The notes beneath the pieces were generated by a model. It was not told the DNA's origin and did no database searches. It saw only the letters and a program-made list of their open reading frames with translations. The position numbers and the translations under genes were made by a program. Source: RGIG1995 sp045652425 (GTDB taxonomy: Bacteria; Bacillota; Clostridia; Oscillospirales; CAG-272). Taken from it: a stretch of 64,000 nt of DNA. This document shows, piece after piece, positions 8,590 through 17,031 of the stretch; the first letter of the stretch is position 1, and each line of letters starts with the position of its first letter. The stretch lies in assembly GCA_045652425.1 (NCBI GenBank), contig JAZRUG010000026.1, positions 1 through 64,000 on the forward strand. The letters run 5' to 3'.

Positions 8590-9098
8590 TGTTTTTTCTC
8601 CGCAAATTTACTAAAAGAAATAGCCAAAAGCCCCGTTATCAGCCCCGTTATCACCGATACCGGAAGTAACCACTCAAGATACCAAAAAATTGCGCTGTCC
8701 TTAAAGAATAACGCCGCTACACATATTTGCCCTACGTTATGCAAAGCCGCGCAGCCTACGGATATACCGATAAAACTTATATTTTGTTTTATCAAATATT
8801 TTGAAATCACAAAAAAACAGAATGAAAGCAAACCGCCGCCGAGGGAGAATAAAAATGAGATAGGCGTACCAAAGAGAAGCGCAGTCAAGGCGACCTTTGC
8901 CAAAGTTATCAAAAATGCATCGAGTGCGCCAAGATAATAGAAAGCAAGCATTATACAAATATTCGCAAGTCCAAGCTTAAATCCGGGAACAGAAATAAAA
9001 GTATTAAGGGGTATAAGCAATTCAGCGTAAGAAAAAATGAGTGATGCGGCAACAAAAAGACCGCCGTATGCCGCCCTTTTAGCCGACGATATAGTCAT
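8586..9098 (-). CDS. Gx transporter family / heptaprenyl-diphosphate-synthase-component-I-like membrane protein
   Basis: A 170-residue, very hydrophobic protein with about five transmembrane helices and the motif GFKLGLANICIMLAFYYLGA, typical of the Gx transporter family (COG4769), an ECF S-component-like fold. The start is placed at the ATG at 9098, which has GGGGAGGGG ten bases upstream, rather than the in-frame TTG at 9119. It overlaps the end of the NusG-II gene by 20 bp and the start of apbE by 4 bp. The conserved association with NusG-II and ApbE suggests a function in the extracytoplasmic flavin/quinone system; the transported substrate is not known. Confidence 0.85.
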   Translation of the reverse strand: MTISSAKRAAYGGLFVAASLIFSYAELLIPLNTFISVPGFKLGLANICIMLAFYYLGALDAFLITLAKVALTALLFGTPISFLFSLGGGLLSFCFFVISKYLIKQNISFIGISVGCAALHNVGQICVAALFFKDSAIFWYLEWLLPVSVITGLITGLLAISFSKFAEKKQ

Positions 9099-9447
9099 AA
9101 CCGCTATTCCCCTCCCCAATTATTTTTATAAACAAACGCGCAGGAACACATGCTATAGTCTGACCGACACGGGATATTTTTCCACAGTCAACGCAGACTT
9201 GTTCGGGACATGTTGAATTTTCTACCCAAACACAACCGTTTTCTATTACAACGGTAAAATTAATATCATTACTTTCAACGTCAAATCTTACGTCTTCAGC
9301 AAGATTATATATTTCTTCGGTTTCACCAATGGTTACAACTACCGATTCACCTTCGGTAAAACCAAAAAGGCGGAAGCAAAACACTCCCGCCGTTATAAGC
9401 AGTATTAAGGAAATAACGATAATATCGCCTATTTTCAGCTTCTTCAT
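9079..9447 (-). CDS. NusG domain II-containing membrane-anchored protein
   Basis: A 122-residue protein with one N-terminal transmembrane helix (about 9-27) and an extracytoplasmic NusG-II domain. The family signature is complete: NSTCPEQVCVDCGKISRVG with Cys80, Cys85 and Cys88, then QTIACVPARLFIKI. It is unrelated in function to the transcription factor NusG. It is the first gene of the NusG-II / Gx / ApbE operon behind a strong promoter. From memory, the Listeria proteins EetA and EetB of the flavin-based extracellular electron transfer locus belong to these two families; that relation should be checked by search. Confidence 0.9.
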   Translation of the reverse strand: MKKLKIGDIIVISLILLITAGVFCFRLFGFTEGESVVVTIGETEEIYNLAEDVRFDVESNDINFTVVIENGCVWVENSTCPEQVCVDCGKISRVGQTIACVPARLFIKIIGEGNSGYDYIVG

Positions 9448-9481
9448 GTAACACCTTTTAAAAAACGTATTTACAAGAAGA

Positions 9482-9510
9482 ATTATACACTTTTTATTAT
9501 TTTATGTCAA
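9482..9510 (-). promoter_or_regulatory. Promoter of the NusG-II / Gx / apbE operon
   Basis: Minus-strand TTGACA at 9510-9505 and TATAAT at 9487-9482 with a 17-bp spacer; perfect consensus in both boxes. Confidence 0.8.
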
Positions 9511-9528
9511 CCGATAATTAGAGCAAAG

Positions 9529-10908
9529 TTAATCAAACGCTCTATTCTCACCCGCGACTATAGCATTGTAAATCTCGGATAAAAGATTCCACGTTGTTGA
9601 CGTTACAACCCCCGTTTCTTTTATTTGAAAAAGCCGCTGAAATGCCTTAACTGCACTTTCGGTTTGCCCATCAAACTCCCCACTCAAAGTTAATTCGGGA
9701 AAGTTCGGGTAGTTTTCAGCCACTTTGGTAAGATATTTTTGCAAATATCTTACTTCTCTACCCACACTACCTAAAACCAATATATTACCGCCGTAGGGGA
9801 CGGCAGTATCCGAAAAAGCGCTGGGCGGAAGTGATGAATACAGACCGTTATAAACATCAACCAAGACTCGCCACAAAGGCTCCGTTACTACACCATCGGG
9901 TTCAAAACCAAACATTTCTTGAAAAGCGACTACCGCTTGATAGGTTTTTTCGCCAAATACCCCCACAATCTGTAAAGGAGGTATACTTGGTTCAAATGCA
10001 GAAATAAAAAGCAGATAATACTGCAATAATTTTACTTGATTTCCGACATCCCCATACTTTAGTTCTGCCCGAAGTTCAGTGGGAATGTCAGAAAACTCCC
10101 CCATTTGAAGCACCAAATAATTCAGCCTGTAAATAGTATCAAGCACGTAAAGAAGCTTGTAATATGTATTTTTTTCAACGTTTCCGGAAACCGGAAGGTC
10201 AAATATTCTTTGAAATTCTGAAACAGCCAAAGCAGTTTCATCGCCGTACACACCGTTTGCGGTATCAATATAGGGGATTCCCTCATAGTTTGCAGATATT
10301 CTGTTAAGAGCGATTTGAAGACCGCTTACGTTAGGCCCCGACTGCCCTTGATACATAGGATAATCAAAAAGAAAGGAATTTTGAAGTCCTCTGACGGTAG
10401 CATTTCTTACTATACCGAATTCACGCCCGAAATAATACTCTAATATTTCTTCGCAGGTTCTGCCGTTTTCAGCCATATCTATACTGCCCTCGACAGAAAT
10501 CCCCCGACACCGAACCCCCTCATAACATATTTCAGCATTGATAGGCCAGATACCGAAATCTCCTGCAATATACTCGTTAAATATTCTGTCTGCGGTTTCA
10601 TTAACGTTTGAAAAGATAGCGCCGTTATATTCAAATGCCAAATCTGTTTCAGGGTTGTCGGTTATATCGAAGCCGTAACCCATTTTTCTGTACTGTCTTT
10701 CTGTTATTTTGTAAAGCGCCTTGCTTATTTGAGCATACATAATAGCGCAAAGCGCCTCTTCGGGAATATCGGGAGGGAGTGTCGTTGAAGCAACTGATTT
10801 TATGTAATCGGGAAATGATACCGTAACGTTTTCCGCAATTTCGTCTGCACTCCCTAAATGGACTGTTATGTAGGCAGGTATTTCGGGCAACCCATACTCA
10901 CTATTCAT
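9529..10908 (-). CDS. SpoIID-like domain protein with three peptidoglycan-binding domains
   Basis: A 459-residue protein without a clear signal peptide. Residues about 1-170 resemble the SpoIID-like N-terminal domain found in clostridial peptidoglycan-binding proteins (ITVHLGSADE, PEEALCAIMYAQISKAL). Three PG_binding_1 repeats follow, recognisable by GPNVSGLQIALNRI, GDVGNQVKLLQYYL and GSVGREVRYLQKYL, each with a later AVxxFQxxF core (about residues 190-260, 285-355 and 375-450). PG_binding_1 modules bind the murein stem. It overlaps the preceding small gene by 8 bp, so they form one operon. A role in spore cortex or coat assembly is plausible given the family, but is inference. Confidence 0.85.
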   Translation of the reverse strand: MNSEYGLPEIPAYITVHLGSADEIAENVTVSFPDYIKSVASTTLPPDIPEEALCAIMYAQISKALYKITERQYRKMGYGFDITDNPETDLAFEYNGAIFSNVNETADRIFNEYIAGDFGIWPINAEICYEGVRCRGISVEGSIDMAENGRTCEEILEYYFGREFGIVRNATVRGLQNSFLFDYPMYQGQSGPNVSGLQIALNRISANYEGIPYIDTANGVYGDETALAVSEFQRIFDLPVSGNVEKNTYYKLLYVLDTIYRLNYLVLQMGEFSDIPTELRAELKYGDVGNQVKLLQYYLLFISAFEPSIPPLQIVGVFGEKTYQAVVAFQEMFGFEPDGVVTEPLWRVLVDVYNGLYSSLPPSAFSDTAVPYGGNILVLGSVGREVRYLQKYLTKVAENYPNFPELTLSGEFDGQTESAVKAFQRLFQIKETGVVTSTTWNLLSEIYNAIVAGENRAFD

Positions 10909-11227
10909 TATACGCCTCCTTCATAGCCGGCGGAATGGGAAACATATTTACGTTTTGTAACGTTAAAATGTCCTTTACAATGGGAATATCCTCATATTCC
11001 GCCTCAACAAACCCACTTGCAAAGACCTTAATACTGTAGCCGTCGCCTTCATTTAACGGAATAGGCTCTGTTTTTCCGCTTAAATCCGTTAGATATTCGT
11101 ATAATTCTTTACCGTCCTTGCTGATAACGATTCTGCTGTTTTCCACAGGTGAAGCCCCGTTGGCATACCTTACGTTTACGGTCAAAAGACCTATATCCAT
11201 ACTATCCGTGTTTTGCATATAATCCAT
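10901..11227 (-). CDS. Small carboxypeptidase-regulatory-like (beta-sandwich) domain protein
   Basis: A 108-residue protein without signal peptide or membrane segment. The pattern GLLTVNVRYANGASPVENS ... TDLSGKTEPIPL ... GYSIKVFASGF is that of a carboxypeptidase regulatory-like / CnaB-type seven-stranded domain: a short stalk, variable loops and the G-Y-x-I-x-V core strand. SD GGGGTG precedes the ATG at 11227. It is translationally coupled to the peptidoglycan-binding protein gene and probably works with it as a structural adaptor; no enzymatic motif is present. Confidence 0.75.
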   Translation of the reverse strand: MDYMQNTDSMDIGLLTVNVRYANGASPVENSRIVISKDGKELYEYLTDLSGKTEPIPLNEGDGYSIKVFASGFVEAEYEDIPIVKDILTLQNVNMFPIPPAMKEAYNE

Positions 11228-11412
11228 ATTTTCACCCCACGTTTCTTTTTTAATATTATATGAGGCAAAATATGAAAATGTGATTTATTGTGGGCAAAAT
11301 AAACGATTTAAGATAAATGATAAAAAAACTTGCAAATTCTATCCGCTAAAAGCAATCAAACTTGCACAACATTTACTCTATACAAAAATATAAAGCAAGT
11401 AGAATCAATACA

Positions 11413-11445
11413 CAAAAAAGCCTATGTGATATAATCACATAGGCT
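11413..11445 (-). terminator. ftsZ: ftsZ terminator (bidirectional)
   Basis: A 12-bp perfect stem, AGCCTATGTGAT at 11419-11430 and ATCACATAGGCT at 11434-11445, with a T run on both strands. It ends the minus-strand ftsZ transcript. Confidence 0.85.
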
Positions 11446-11468
11446 TTTTAAAAAGTCAAATATTCAAA

Positions 11469-12623
11469 TTAGTTCTTTTTGAAGAGTGTAAGAATATCGT
11501 TGAAATCGCTGTCGGAAATACCGTCGCCGTTAGGTTCAGCTTCAGCGGTTACGTCAACATATTCATTCTTGAAAAGACCTGAATTATCGTCATTCTGCTC
11601 TGCAGTAAATGTTGCTTCAACTTTTTCTTCAACAGGCTTAACTGCCTCTTGAGCTCCAATCTTCTTTGCAGATTCAAATCCGGTAGCAATAACTGTAACC
11701 TTCATTGCATCTTCAAGGTTGTTATCAAATGCAGCACCCCAGATAATCTGTGCATCGGGATGAGCTTCTCTCTGAATCATCGTTGCAGCAGCATCAACTT
11801 CATCAAGACCGATATCGGGAGATGCAGTAAAGTTAACGATAATACCTCTTGCACCCTTAATAGATGTTTCAAGCAAGGGACTGGAAATAGCCATCATAGC
11901 AGCCTGTTCAGCCTTATCCTTACCGTTAGCCTGACCAACACCCATGTGAGCGTTGCCTGCGTTAGACATAATAGCAGTTACGTCAGCAAAGTCAAGGTTG
12001 ATTACGCCGGTAACATTAATAAGCTCGGAAATACTCTGAACACCCTGTCTCAAAACGTCGTCTGCGATAACGAATGCATTGAGAAGAGTAATTCTTGTTT
12101 CGGAAACCTGCTTAAGTCTTTCGTTGGGGATAACAACGAGAGAGTCAACGCACTCGCCTAACTTCTTAATACCTTCTTCAGCAAGTTCCATTCTCTTCTT
12201 ACCTTCAAAAAGGAAAGGTTTAGTAACAATACCTACAGTAAGTATACCCATATCTTTTGCAATCTTTGCAACTACGGGAGCAGCTCCTGTACCTGTTCCG
12301 CCACCCATACCTGTGGTAATGAATACCATATCGGTACCGATGAGAAGATTCTTGATTTCTTCAGCGCTTTCTTCAGCAGCTCTGAAACCAACGTCGGGGT
12401 TAGCGCCTGCGCCTCTACCCTTCGTAAGCTTTTCGCCAATAGAAATTTTATGTGTTGCGCCCGACTTTTCAAGGGACTGCTTATCTGTATTAACTGCAAT
12501 AAATTCTACGCCTCTTACGCCTGCTTCAATCATACGGTTAACAGCGTTTGTACCGCCACCGCCGACACCTACAACTTTAATTATAACGCCGTTGCTGTTT
12601 GCTTCTTCAAACTCAAATGCCAT
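11469..12623 (-). CDS. ftsZ: Cell division protein FtsZ
   Basis: A 384-residue tubulin homologue. GVGGGGTNAVNRM is near the N terminus, the tubulin signature GMGGGTGTGAAPVVA forms the GTP-binding loop, and NFTASPDIGLDEVDAAA is the T7/synergy region. The linker is acidic. The C-terminal peptide DFNDILTLFKKN is a diverged form of the usual D-I-P-x-F/L docking peptide that recruits FtsA, SepF or ZipA. It polymerises into the division ring. No ftsA lies between it and ftsQ; a 176-bp gap suggests its own promoter (TTGAAA and TATATC with 17-bp spacing about 95 bp upstream). SD AGGAGG. Confidence 0.98.
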   Translation of the reverse strand: MAFEFEEANSNGVIIKVVGVGGGGTNAVNRMIEAGVRGVEFIAVNTDKQSLEKSGATHKISIGEKLTKGRGAGANPDVGFRAAEESAEEIKNLLIGTDMVFITTGMGGGTGTGAAPVVAKIAKDMGILTVGIVTKPFLFEGKKRMELAEEGIKKLGECVDSLVVIPNERLKQVSETRITLLNAFVIADDVLRQGVQSISELINVTGVINLDFADVTAIMSNAGNAHMGVGQANGKDKAEQAAMMAISSPLLETSIKGARGIIVNFTASPDIGLDEVDAAATMIQREAHPDAQIIWGAAFDNNLEDAMKVTVIATGFESAKKIGAQEAVKPVEEKVEATFTAEQNDDNSGLFKNEYVDVTAEAEPNGDGISDSDFNDILTLFKKN

Positions 12624-12799
12624 TTTTTGCTTCCTCCTGTATATAATAAATCCTTATTGTTTACGTATTATGTTTCAAAAGTCCAAATTTTTGCCGATAT
12701 ATAAATAATGATAATACTTTTCAAATAAATAAGCAAGAACTTTTTAAATTGTTCACGATAATTTTACAATTTTAATCAATATTTTTTCAATAAAAAGGG

Positions 12800-13624
12800 T
12801 TAATTTTCTAAAATTACCGAACCGACGGTAATATCGTGGGCATCAACCTGCCCCTTTTGAGTAGGCTCAAAAGTATTTATCATAACCTCGGCAAATGTAA
12901 GTTTCATTTCCGTTTCGCTGTTATCACCGAGGTATATCTTAAAACGGTCCTGATACATTACGTATATATTATATTTTTTTGTAACATCAATAGATGTAAG
13001 GTCTTCTCCTGCTTCGTGAGCATTCAGAGCCTGAATAAAATTATAAATATAATCAAATGTAAGTTCTTTATTAAAAGAGATATTTTCACCGACAATTGCA
13101 CTTTTAATTTCCGAAAAGAATATTTGTGTAATTGGATTTTCCTCGGTACTCGGCATATCGGTCGTACGCTCAAGGACACGGAGAGTATCTGAAAGAATAT
13201 AGTATTCTCCGCATATCTCGGTAAAATACTTTGGCTTATCTTCGGAAACCTTAAAATTTAAAGTGGAGGGAAGCTTACGTCTGATTACCACGTCACTGAC
13301 GTAAGGATATTCCGCAATTATCGAACTTTTGGCAGTTTTCTTATTAATCGCGTAAAGATTCTGCCCAACAGCTATTCCGCTTTCGTCAATTAACTGCTCT
13401 TTCGTATATCGTTCGTTACCTTTAACTTCAATATGCTCGATCTTCAAAAATAGCGCCATAAAGATTACAACGAAAATAAAACATAGTACGATTGAGAGTA
13501 ATATATAATTTATACGCCGAAAAATCGTTTTATACCGTTTTTTAGCCTTCAACCTTTCAAGAGTATCTCGGTTAATAATTTCGGCATTGGATATTTTCGG
13601 ATTATTATACGTTTCTCTGTCCAT
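12800..13624 (-). CDS. ftsQ: Cell division protein FtsQ/DivIB
   Basis: A 274-residue bitopic protein: about 37 basic cytoplasmic residues, one transmembrane helix (about 38-62, ILLSIVLCFIFVVIFMALFL), then a POTRA domain (IEHIEVKGNERYTKEQLIDES) and the FtsQ beta domain. With FtsL (gene about 9 kb upstream in the same cluster) and a DivIC it regulates the septal synthase FtsW/PBP. The position after murG is the usual one for divIB. The upstream intergenic space is only 14 bp, so it is in the same transcript. Confidence 0.92.
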   Translation of the reverse strand: MDRETYNNPKISNAEIINRDTLERLKAKKRYKTIFRRINYILLSIVLCFIFVVIFMALFLKIEHIEVKGNERYTKEQLIDESGIAVGQNLYAINKKTAKSSIIAEYPYVSDVVIRRKLPSTLNFKVSEDKPKYFTEICGEYYILSDTLRVLERTTDMPSTEENPITQIFFSEIKSAIVGENISFNKELTFDYIYNFIQALNAHEAGEDLTSIDVTKKYNIYVMYQDRFKIYLGDNSETEMKLTFAEVMINTFEPTQKGQVDAHDITVGSVILEN

Positions 13625-13638
13625 ATCCTGCTTCCTTT

Positions 13639-14745
13639 TTATTTTTTATTATCCACAAGCTTTCTCACACCGTTATAAATAAGCTCGTTTGTATTTTCAA
13701 CAGCAAAGTTTCCGATATTTTCTCGCATTTCACGCAGTCTTTCATCATTACCGAGTAATTCTTCGACCGCCTTTGACAACACACCCTCGTCGAGATTCTT
13801 TTCTTCGTAAACTACCGCAGCGTTTTTCTTTTCAAGCTCAACGGCGTTTTTATACTGGTGATTATCAGTTACGTTAGGCGACGGAATAAGTATACACGGC
13901 TTTTTCATCATTGCAAGTTCTGACAAGGTCATAGCTCCTGCTCTCGCGATTACGAGATCTGCCGCCGCCATCTTCTTCGGCATATCGTAAATATACTCAA
14001 CAAGCTGCAAGTTTTCGTATTTATCAAGTCCGTATTCACGGAAAGTATTTAATGCGCTTTCTTTCTCTATTGCCCCCGACGCGTGTATATGCAACACCTC
14101 CGGGTGTTTCGATGAATAATCTCTCATAACTTTAAGCATCTCACCGTTTACGCGCATAGCGCCAAGGCTTCCGCCGTATGACAACAACAGCTTCTTATAT
14201 CCGCCTTTAATTTCTTTAACATCACTTTCTATAGCTTCAAAGCCGCTTATAAGTGGGTTACCTACTCTTATAGCCTTTTCGGGATATTTCAATTTTTTTA
14301 CCGTTGCTTCAAAGTTCGTATATACAACGTCTACGTATTTTTCGAGCATTCTTACGGCAACTCCGGGCAACGCATTCGACTCATGCAACACCGTCGGAAT
14401 CCCCAAATCAGCCGCCGCTTTTACAACAGGCCAACATACGTACCCTCCCGTACCTATAACAACGTCGGGTTTAAATTTTTTCACAAGTTTCTTCGCCTTA
14501 AAAACTGACGTGATCGCCAAATATGCAGTCTTTAAATTAGAAAGAGACAAACTGCGGCGCAACCCCTGTATTTCGATATGATATACTTCATAGCCAAACT
14601 TGGGAACAAGCTTATTTTCAATTCCTCTGCCCGTACCGACAAATGCAATTACGCTGTCCTTTTCTTTTTCACGAATTGTATTTGCTATGGCAATGGCAGG
14701 ATTTACGTGTCCTCCCGTTCCGCCGCCCGTCATAAGTACTCTCAC
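13639..14745 (-). CDS. murG: UDP-GlcNAc:lipid I N-acetylglucosaminyltransferase
   Basis: A 368-residue GT28 enzyme that converts lipid I to lipid II at the cytoplasmic membrane face. The N-terminal MTGGGTGGHVNPAIAIA is the lipid-binding G-rich loop; SYGGSLGAMRVN and RAGAMTLSELAMMKKPCILIP mark the UDP-GlcNAc domain. The start is placed at GTG 14745, which has AGAGG about eight bases upstream and gives the family-typical VRVLMTGGG beginning; the longer reading from 14772 adds a basic tail with no family counterpart. Confidence 0.96.
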   Translation of the reverse strand: MRVLMTGGGTGGHVNPAIAIANTIREKEKDSVIAFVGTGRGIENKLVPKFGYEVYHIEIQGLRRSLSLSNLKTAYLAITSVFKAKKLVKKFKPDVVIGTGGYVCWPVVKAAADLGIPTVLHESNALPGVAVRMLEKYVDVVYTNFEATVKKLKYPEKAIRVGNPLISGFEAIESDVKEIKGGYKKLLLSYGGSLGAMRVNGEMLKVMRDYSSKHPEVLHIHASGAIEKESALNTFREYGLDKYENLQLVEYIYDMPKKMAAADLVIARAGAMTLSELAMMKKPCILIPSPNVTDNHQYKNAVELEKKNAAVVYEEKNLDEGVLSKAVEELLGNDERLREMRENIGNFAVENTNELIYNGVRKLVDNKK

Positions 14746-14781
14746 GTATCTTTTCCTCTCTCTCCGTATCAAAAAACTCTT

Positions 14782-16032
14782 TTAATAATTCTCTTTATAT
14801 GAAAATCTCGAAATAGATAATACAATTCCCATTTCCCACAACTGAATTATAAGCGATGAACCGCCGTAGCTGAAGAAAGGTAATGAAATACCGGTATTGG
14901 GAATAGTATTTGTTACAACGGCAATGTTAAGAACTGCTTGAATTGCAATCTTTGAAATCAAGCCTATTACAACCAACTTTGAGAAAGTATCGGGTGCCTT
15001 TTGCGCTATAATAACACCTCTCCAAATCAACGCTGTAAACAAACAAATAGTCGCTACAGCGCCAACAAACCCTAATTCCTCACATACAATAGCAAAAATA
15101 AAGTCATTTTGAGGTTGTGAAACAAACATATGTTTTTGCAAACTGTTACCAAGTCCGACACCAAAGAAACCGCCCGAACCAACTGCATTCATCCCCTGAA
15201 TCGTCTGCCACGTTTCCGACTGGCTCGAATAATTTTCGGGATGTCGCCAAATATCAATTCTCGCTTTTGCGTAGGGTACCAACATTATAATACCAAAAAG
15301 CACGGAACCAAACAGTCCTGCCGCACCGAAAAGCCAAGTCAATTGTCCTCCGGCAGTGAAAATAACACAAGTACCGATAAGGAAAAGGATTATTACACCG
15401 GAAAAGTGTTTTTCCAACGCTATCAAAACACAAATCCCAATTACAATAGCGTAAGGGATTCCCAGTCTTCTTACAACCGGCTCAAGTCTAAACGTATTTC
15501 TGTCAAGATAACCCTCTCTGTCTGAAAAATACTTTGCAAGTCGGAGTACGATACCAAGCTTCATAAACTCTGAAGGCTGTACACCTATACTCGTTCCGGG
15601 AATATAAAGCCATCTCAACGCTTCACCTTCGGCTGTACCGAAAGCAAGAACGGCAATAAGGGCGCCTACAACACCCCAGAAATACCAGTTTGTAAACCTT
15701 TTTATAATTCTGTAATCAAGAAAATTTGCTATCAGCAACATTCCGGCAATACCAAGAGCAACGTACAATATCTGCTTTTCAATGAAAAAATAACTGTTGC
15801 CTTTAGATGCCAAAGCATAAGCGTAACTTGCGCTGAATACCATTACAGAGCCAAAGCAAATCATAACTATAACAAGAATAAGGAAAGTTCTGTCCATATC
15901 TCCCTTTATTCTTACTATATCATTGTCTTTGACTATATCTCTTTTAATCAGAGGGCGTTTTTTTCTTTCGGTTACCTGTTTCGGATTACTCCTTACAGCC
16001 CGTCTTTCTCTTGGTTGAACGTTCTTGTTCAT
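14782..16032 (-). CDS. ftsW: FtsW/SpoVE-type lipid II polymerase (SEDS family)
   Basis: A 416-residue SEDS protein with about 50 basic cytoplasmic residues followed by ten transmembrane helices. Typical motifs: VMVFSASYAYALA in the first helix, PSEFMKLGIVL, and C-terminal NTGISLPFFSYGGSSL. It polymerises glycan strands with the class B PBP encoded in the same cluster. Only 1 bp separates it from mraY. FtsW and SpoVE cannot be told apart by sequence alone here; as the only SEDS gene in the cluster it is most likely the divisional enzyme. Confidence 0.93.
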   Translation of the reverse strand: MNKNVQPRERRAVRSNPKQVTERKKRPLIKRDIVKDNDIVRIKGDMDRTFLILVIVMICFGSVMVFSASYAYALASKGNSYFFIEKQILYVALGIAGMLLIANFLDYRIIKRFTNWYFWGVVGALIAVLAFGTAEGEALRWLYIPGTSIGVQPSEFMKLGIVLRLAKYFSDREGYLDRNTFRLEPVVRRLGIPYAIVIGICVLIALEKHFSGVIILFLIGTCVIFTAGGQLTWLFGAAGLFGSVLFGIIMLVPYAKARIDIWRHPENYSSQSETWQTIQGMNAVGSGGFFGVGLGNSLQKHMFVSQPQNDFIFAIVCEELGFVGAVATICLFTALIWRGVIIAQKAPDTFSKLVVIGLISKIAIQAVLNIAVVTNTIPNTGISLPFFSYGGSSLIIQLWEMGIVLSISRFSYKENY

Positions 16033-16033
16033 A

Positions 16034-17017
16034 TTACATCATACCCCAATATGCCAATATACAGAACAATGCGGTAACTAAACTAAATATACCTACGATC
16101 TTTATTTCACTCCAACCGCTTTTTTCAAAGTGGTGATGAATGGGACTCATTTTAAATATTCTCTTTCCGGTAAGCTTAAATGACGCTACCTGAAGCATAA
16201 CCGACAATGTTTCTGCAATATAAACTATACCTGCAATTACAATAATCAAGGGATTGTCAACGAGAAATGCAAGACCTACAACGGTTCCGCCAAGATATAG
16301 AGAACCGGTATCACCCATAAATACTCTTGCAGGATAGAAGTTGTACACCAAAAAACCTATGCAGCAACCTACTGCCAATCCCGATATAATAACGCCGTCG
16401 TTTAATCCGAACACAAATGAAGCTATAGCAAAAAATCCGCCTACAATTGCAGTTATACTTGCCGCAAGACCGTCAATTCCGTCGGTTAAGTTAACGCTGT
16501 TCACAATACCTGTTATAAGAACTAAAGCAAAAACGTAATAAAAAATTCCAAGTTCCCATTCTACGTTAAGAAAAGGAATCCTTAAAACTGTAGTCAGTCC
16601 GCCCTTCCACACCATAAAGAATAGGTAAAGAGCCGCAACAACAAGCTGTAACAAATATTTCTGTCCAGCAGTCAACCCTTCGTTTTGTTTTTTGAAAAAC
16701 TTTGCATAATCGTCTATAAAACCTATAGCTCCGCACAAAAAAGCAAAAATGAAGGTTATACATACACGCCATACGTTTATATCGGCTTTTCCAAGTAATG
16801 CCCAAACAATTACGGCAATAAATACGATAACTGCCGCAAATATAAATCCAAGCCCTCCCATAGTAGGAGTTCCTTCTTTTGATTTATGCCAACGGGGACC
16901 TATGTCAAGTATTTTCTGTTCCATCTTAATACTTTTCAGTATTGGTATAAGTATTCTCTCTGCCAAAACTGTAAGAGCGAGTGATGCTATCAATGCTATA
17001 ACAAAATACAAATACAT
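16034..17017 (-). CDS. mraY: Phospho-N-acetylmuramoyl-pentapeptide transferase
   Basis: A 327-residue, ten-helix membrane enzyme that makes lipid I from UDP-MurNAc-pentapeptide and undecaprenyl phosphate. Conserved signatures are GTPTMGGLGF, the Asp pair GFIDDYAKFFKK, NLTDGIDGLA, FMGDTGSLYLGG and the HxHH motif SPIHHHFEKSGWSE. Fifteen bp downstream of murF. Confidence 0.97.
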   Translation of the reverse strand: MYLYFVIALIASLALTVLAERILIPILKSIKMEQKILDIGPRWHKSKEGTPTMGGLGFIFAAVIVFIAVIVWALLGKADINVWRVCITFIFAFLCGAIGFIDDYAKFFKKQNEGLTAGQKYLLQLVVAALYLFFMVWKGGLTTVLRIPFLNVEWELGIFYYVFALVLITGIVNSVNLTDGIDGLAASITAIVGGFFAIASFVFGLNDGVIISGLAVGCCIGFLVYNFYPARVFMGDTGSLYLGGTVVGLAFLVDNPLIIVIAGIVYIAETLSVMLQVASFKLTGKRIFKMSPIHHHFEKSGWSEIKIVGIFSLVTALFCILAYWGMM

Positions 17018-17031
17018 TTCTATGTCCCCTC

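Noticed and set aside
12079..12708. Plus-strand frame of 209 codons opposite ftsZ
   Set aside because: It mirrors the conserved FtsZ GTP-binding region; Pro/Val/Ile-rich shadow with no SD.
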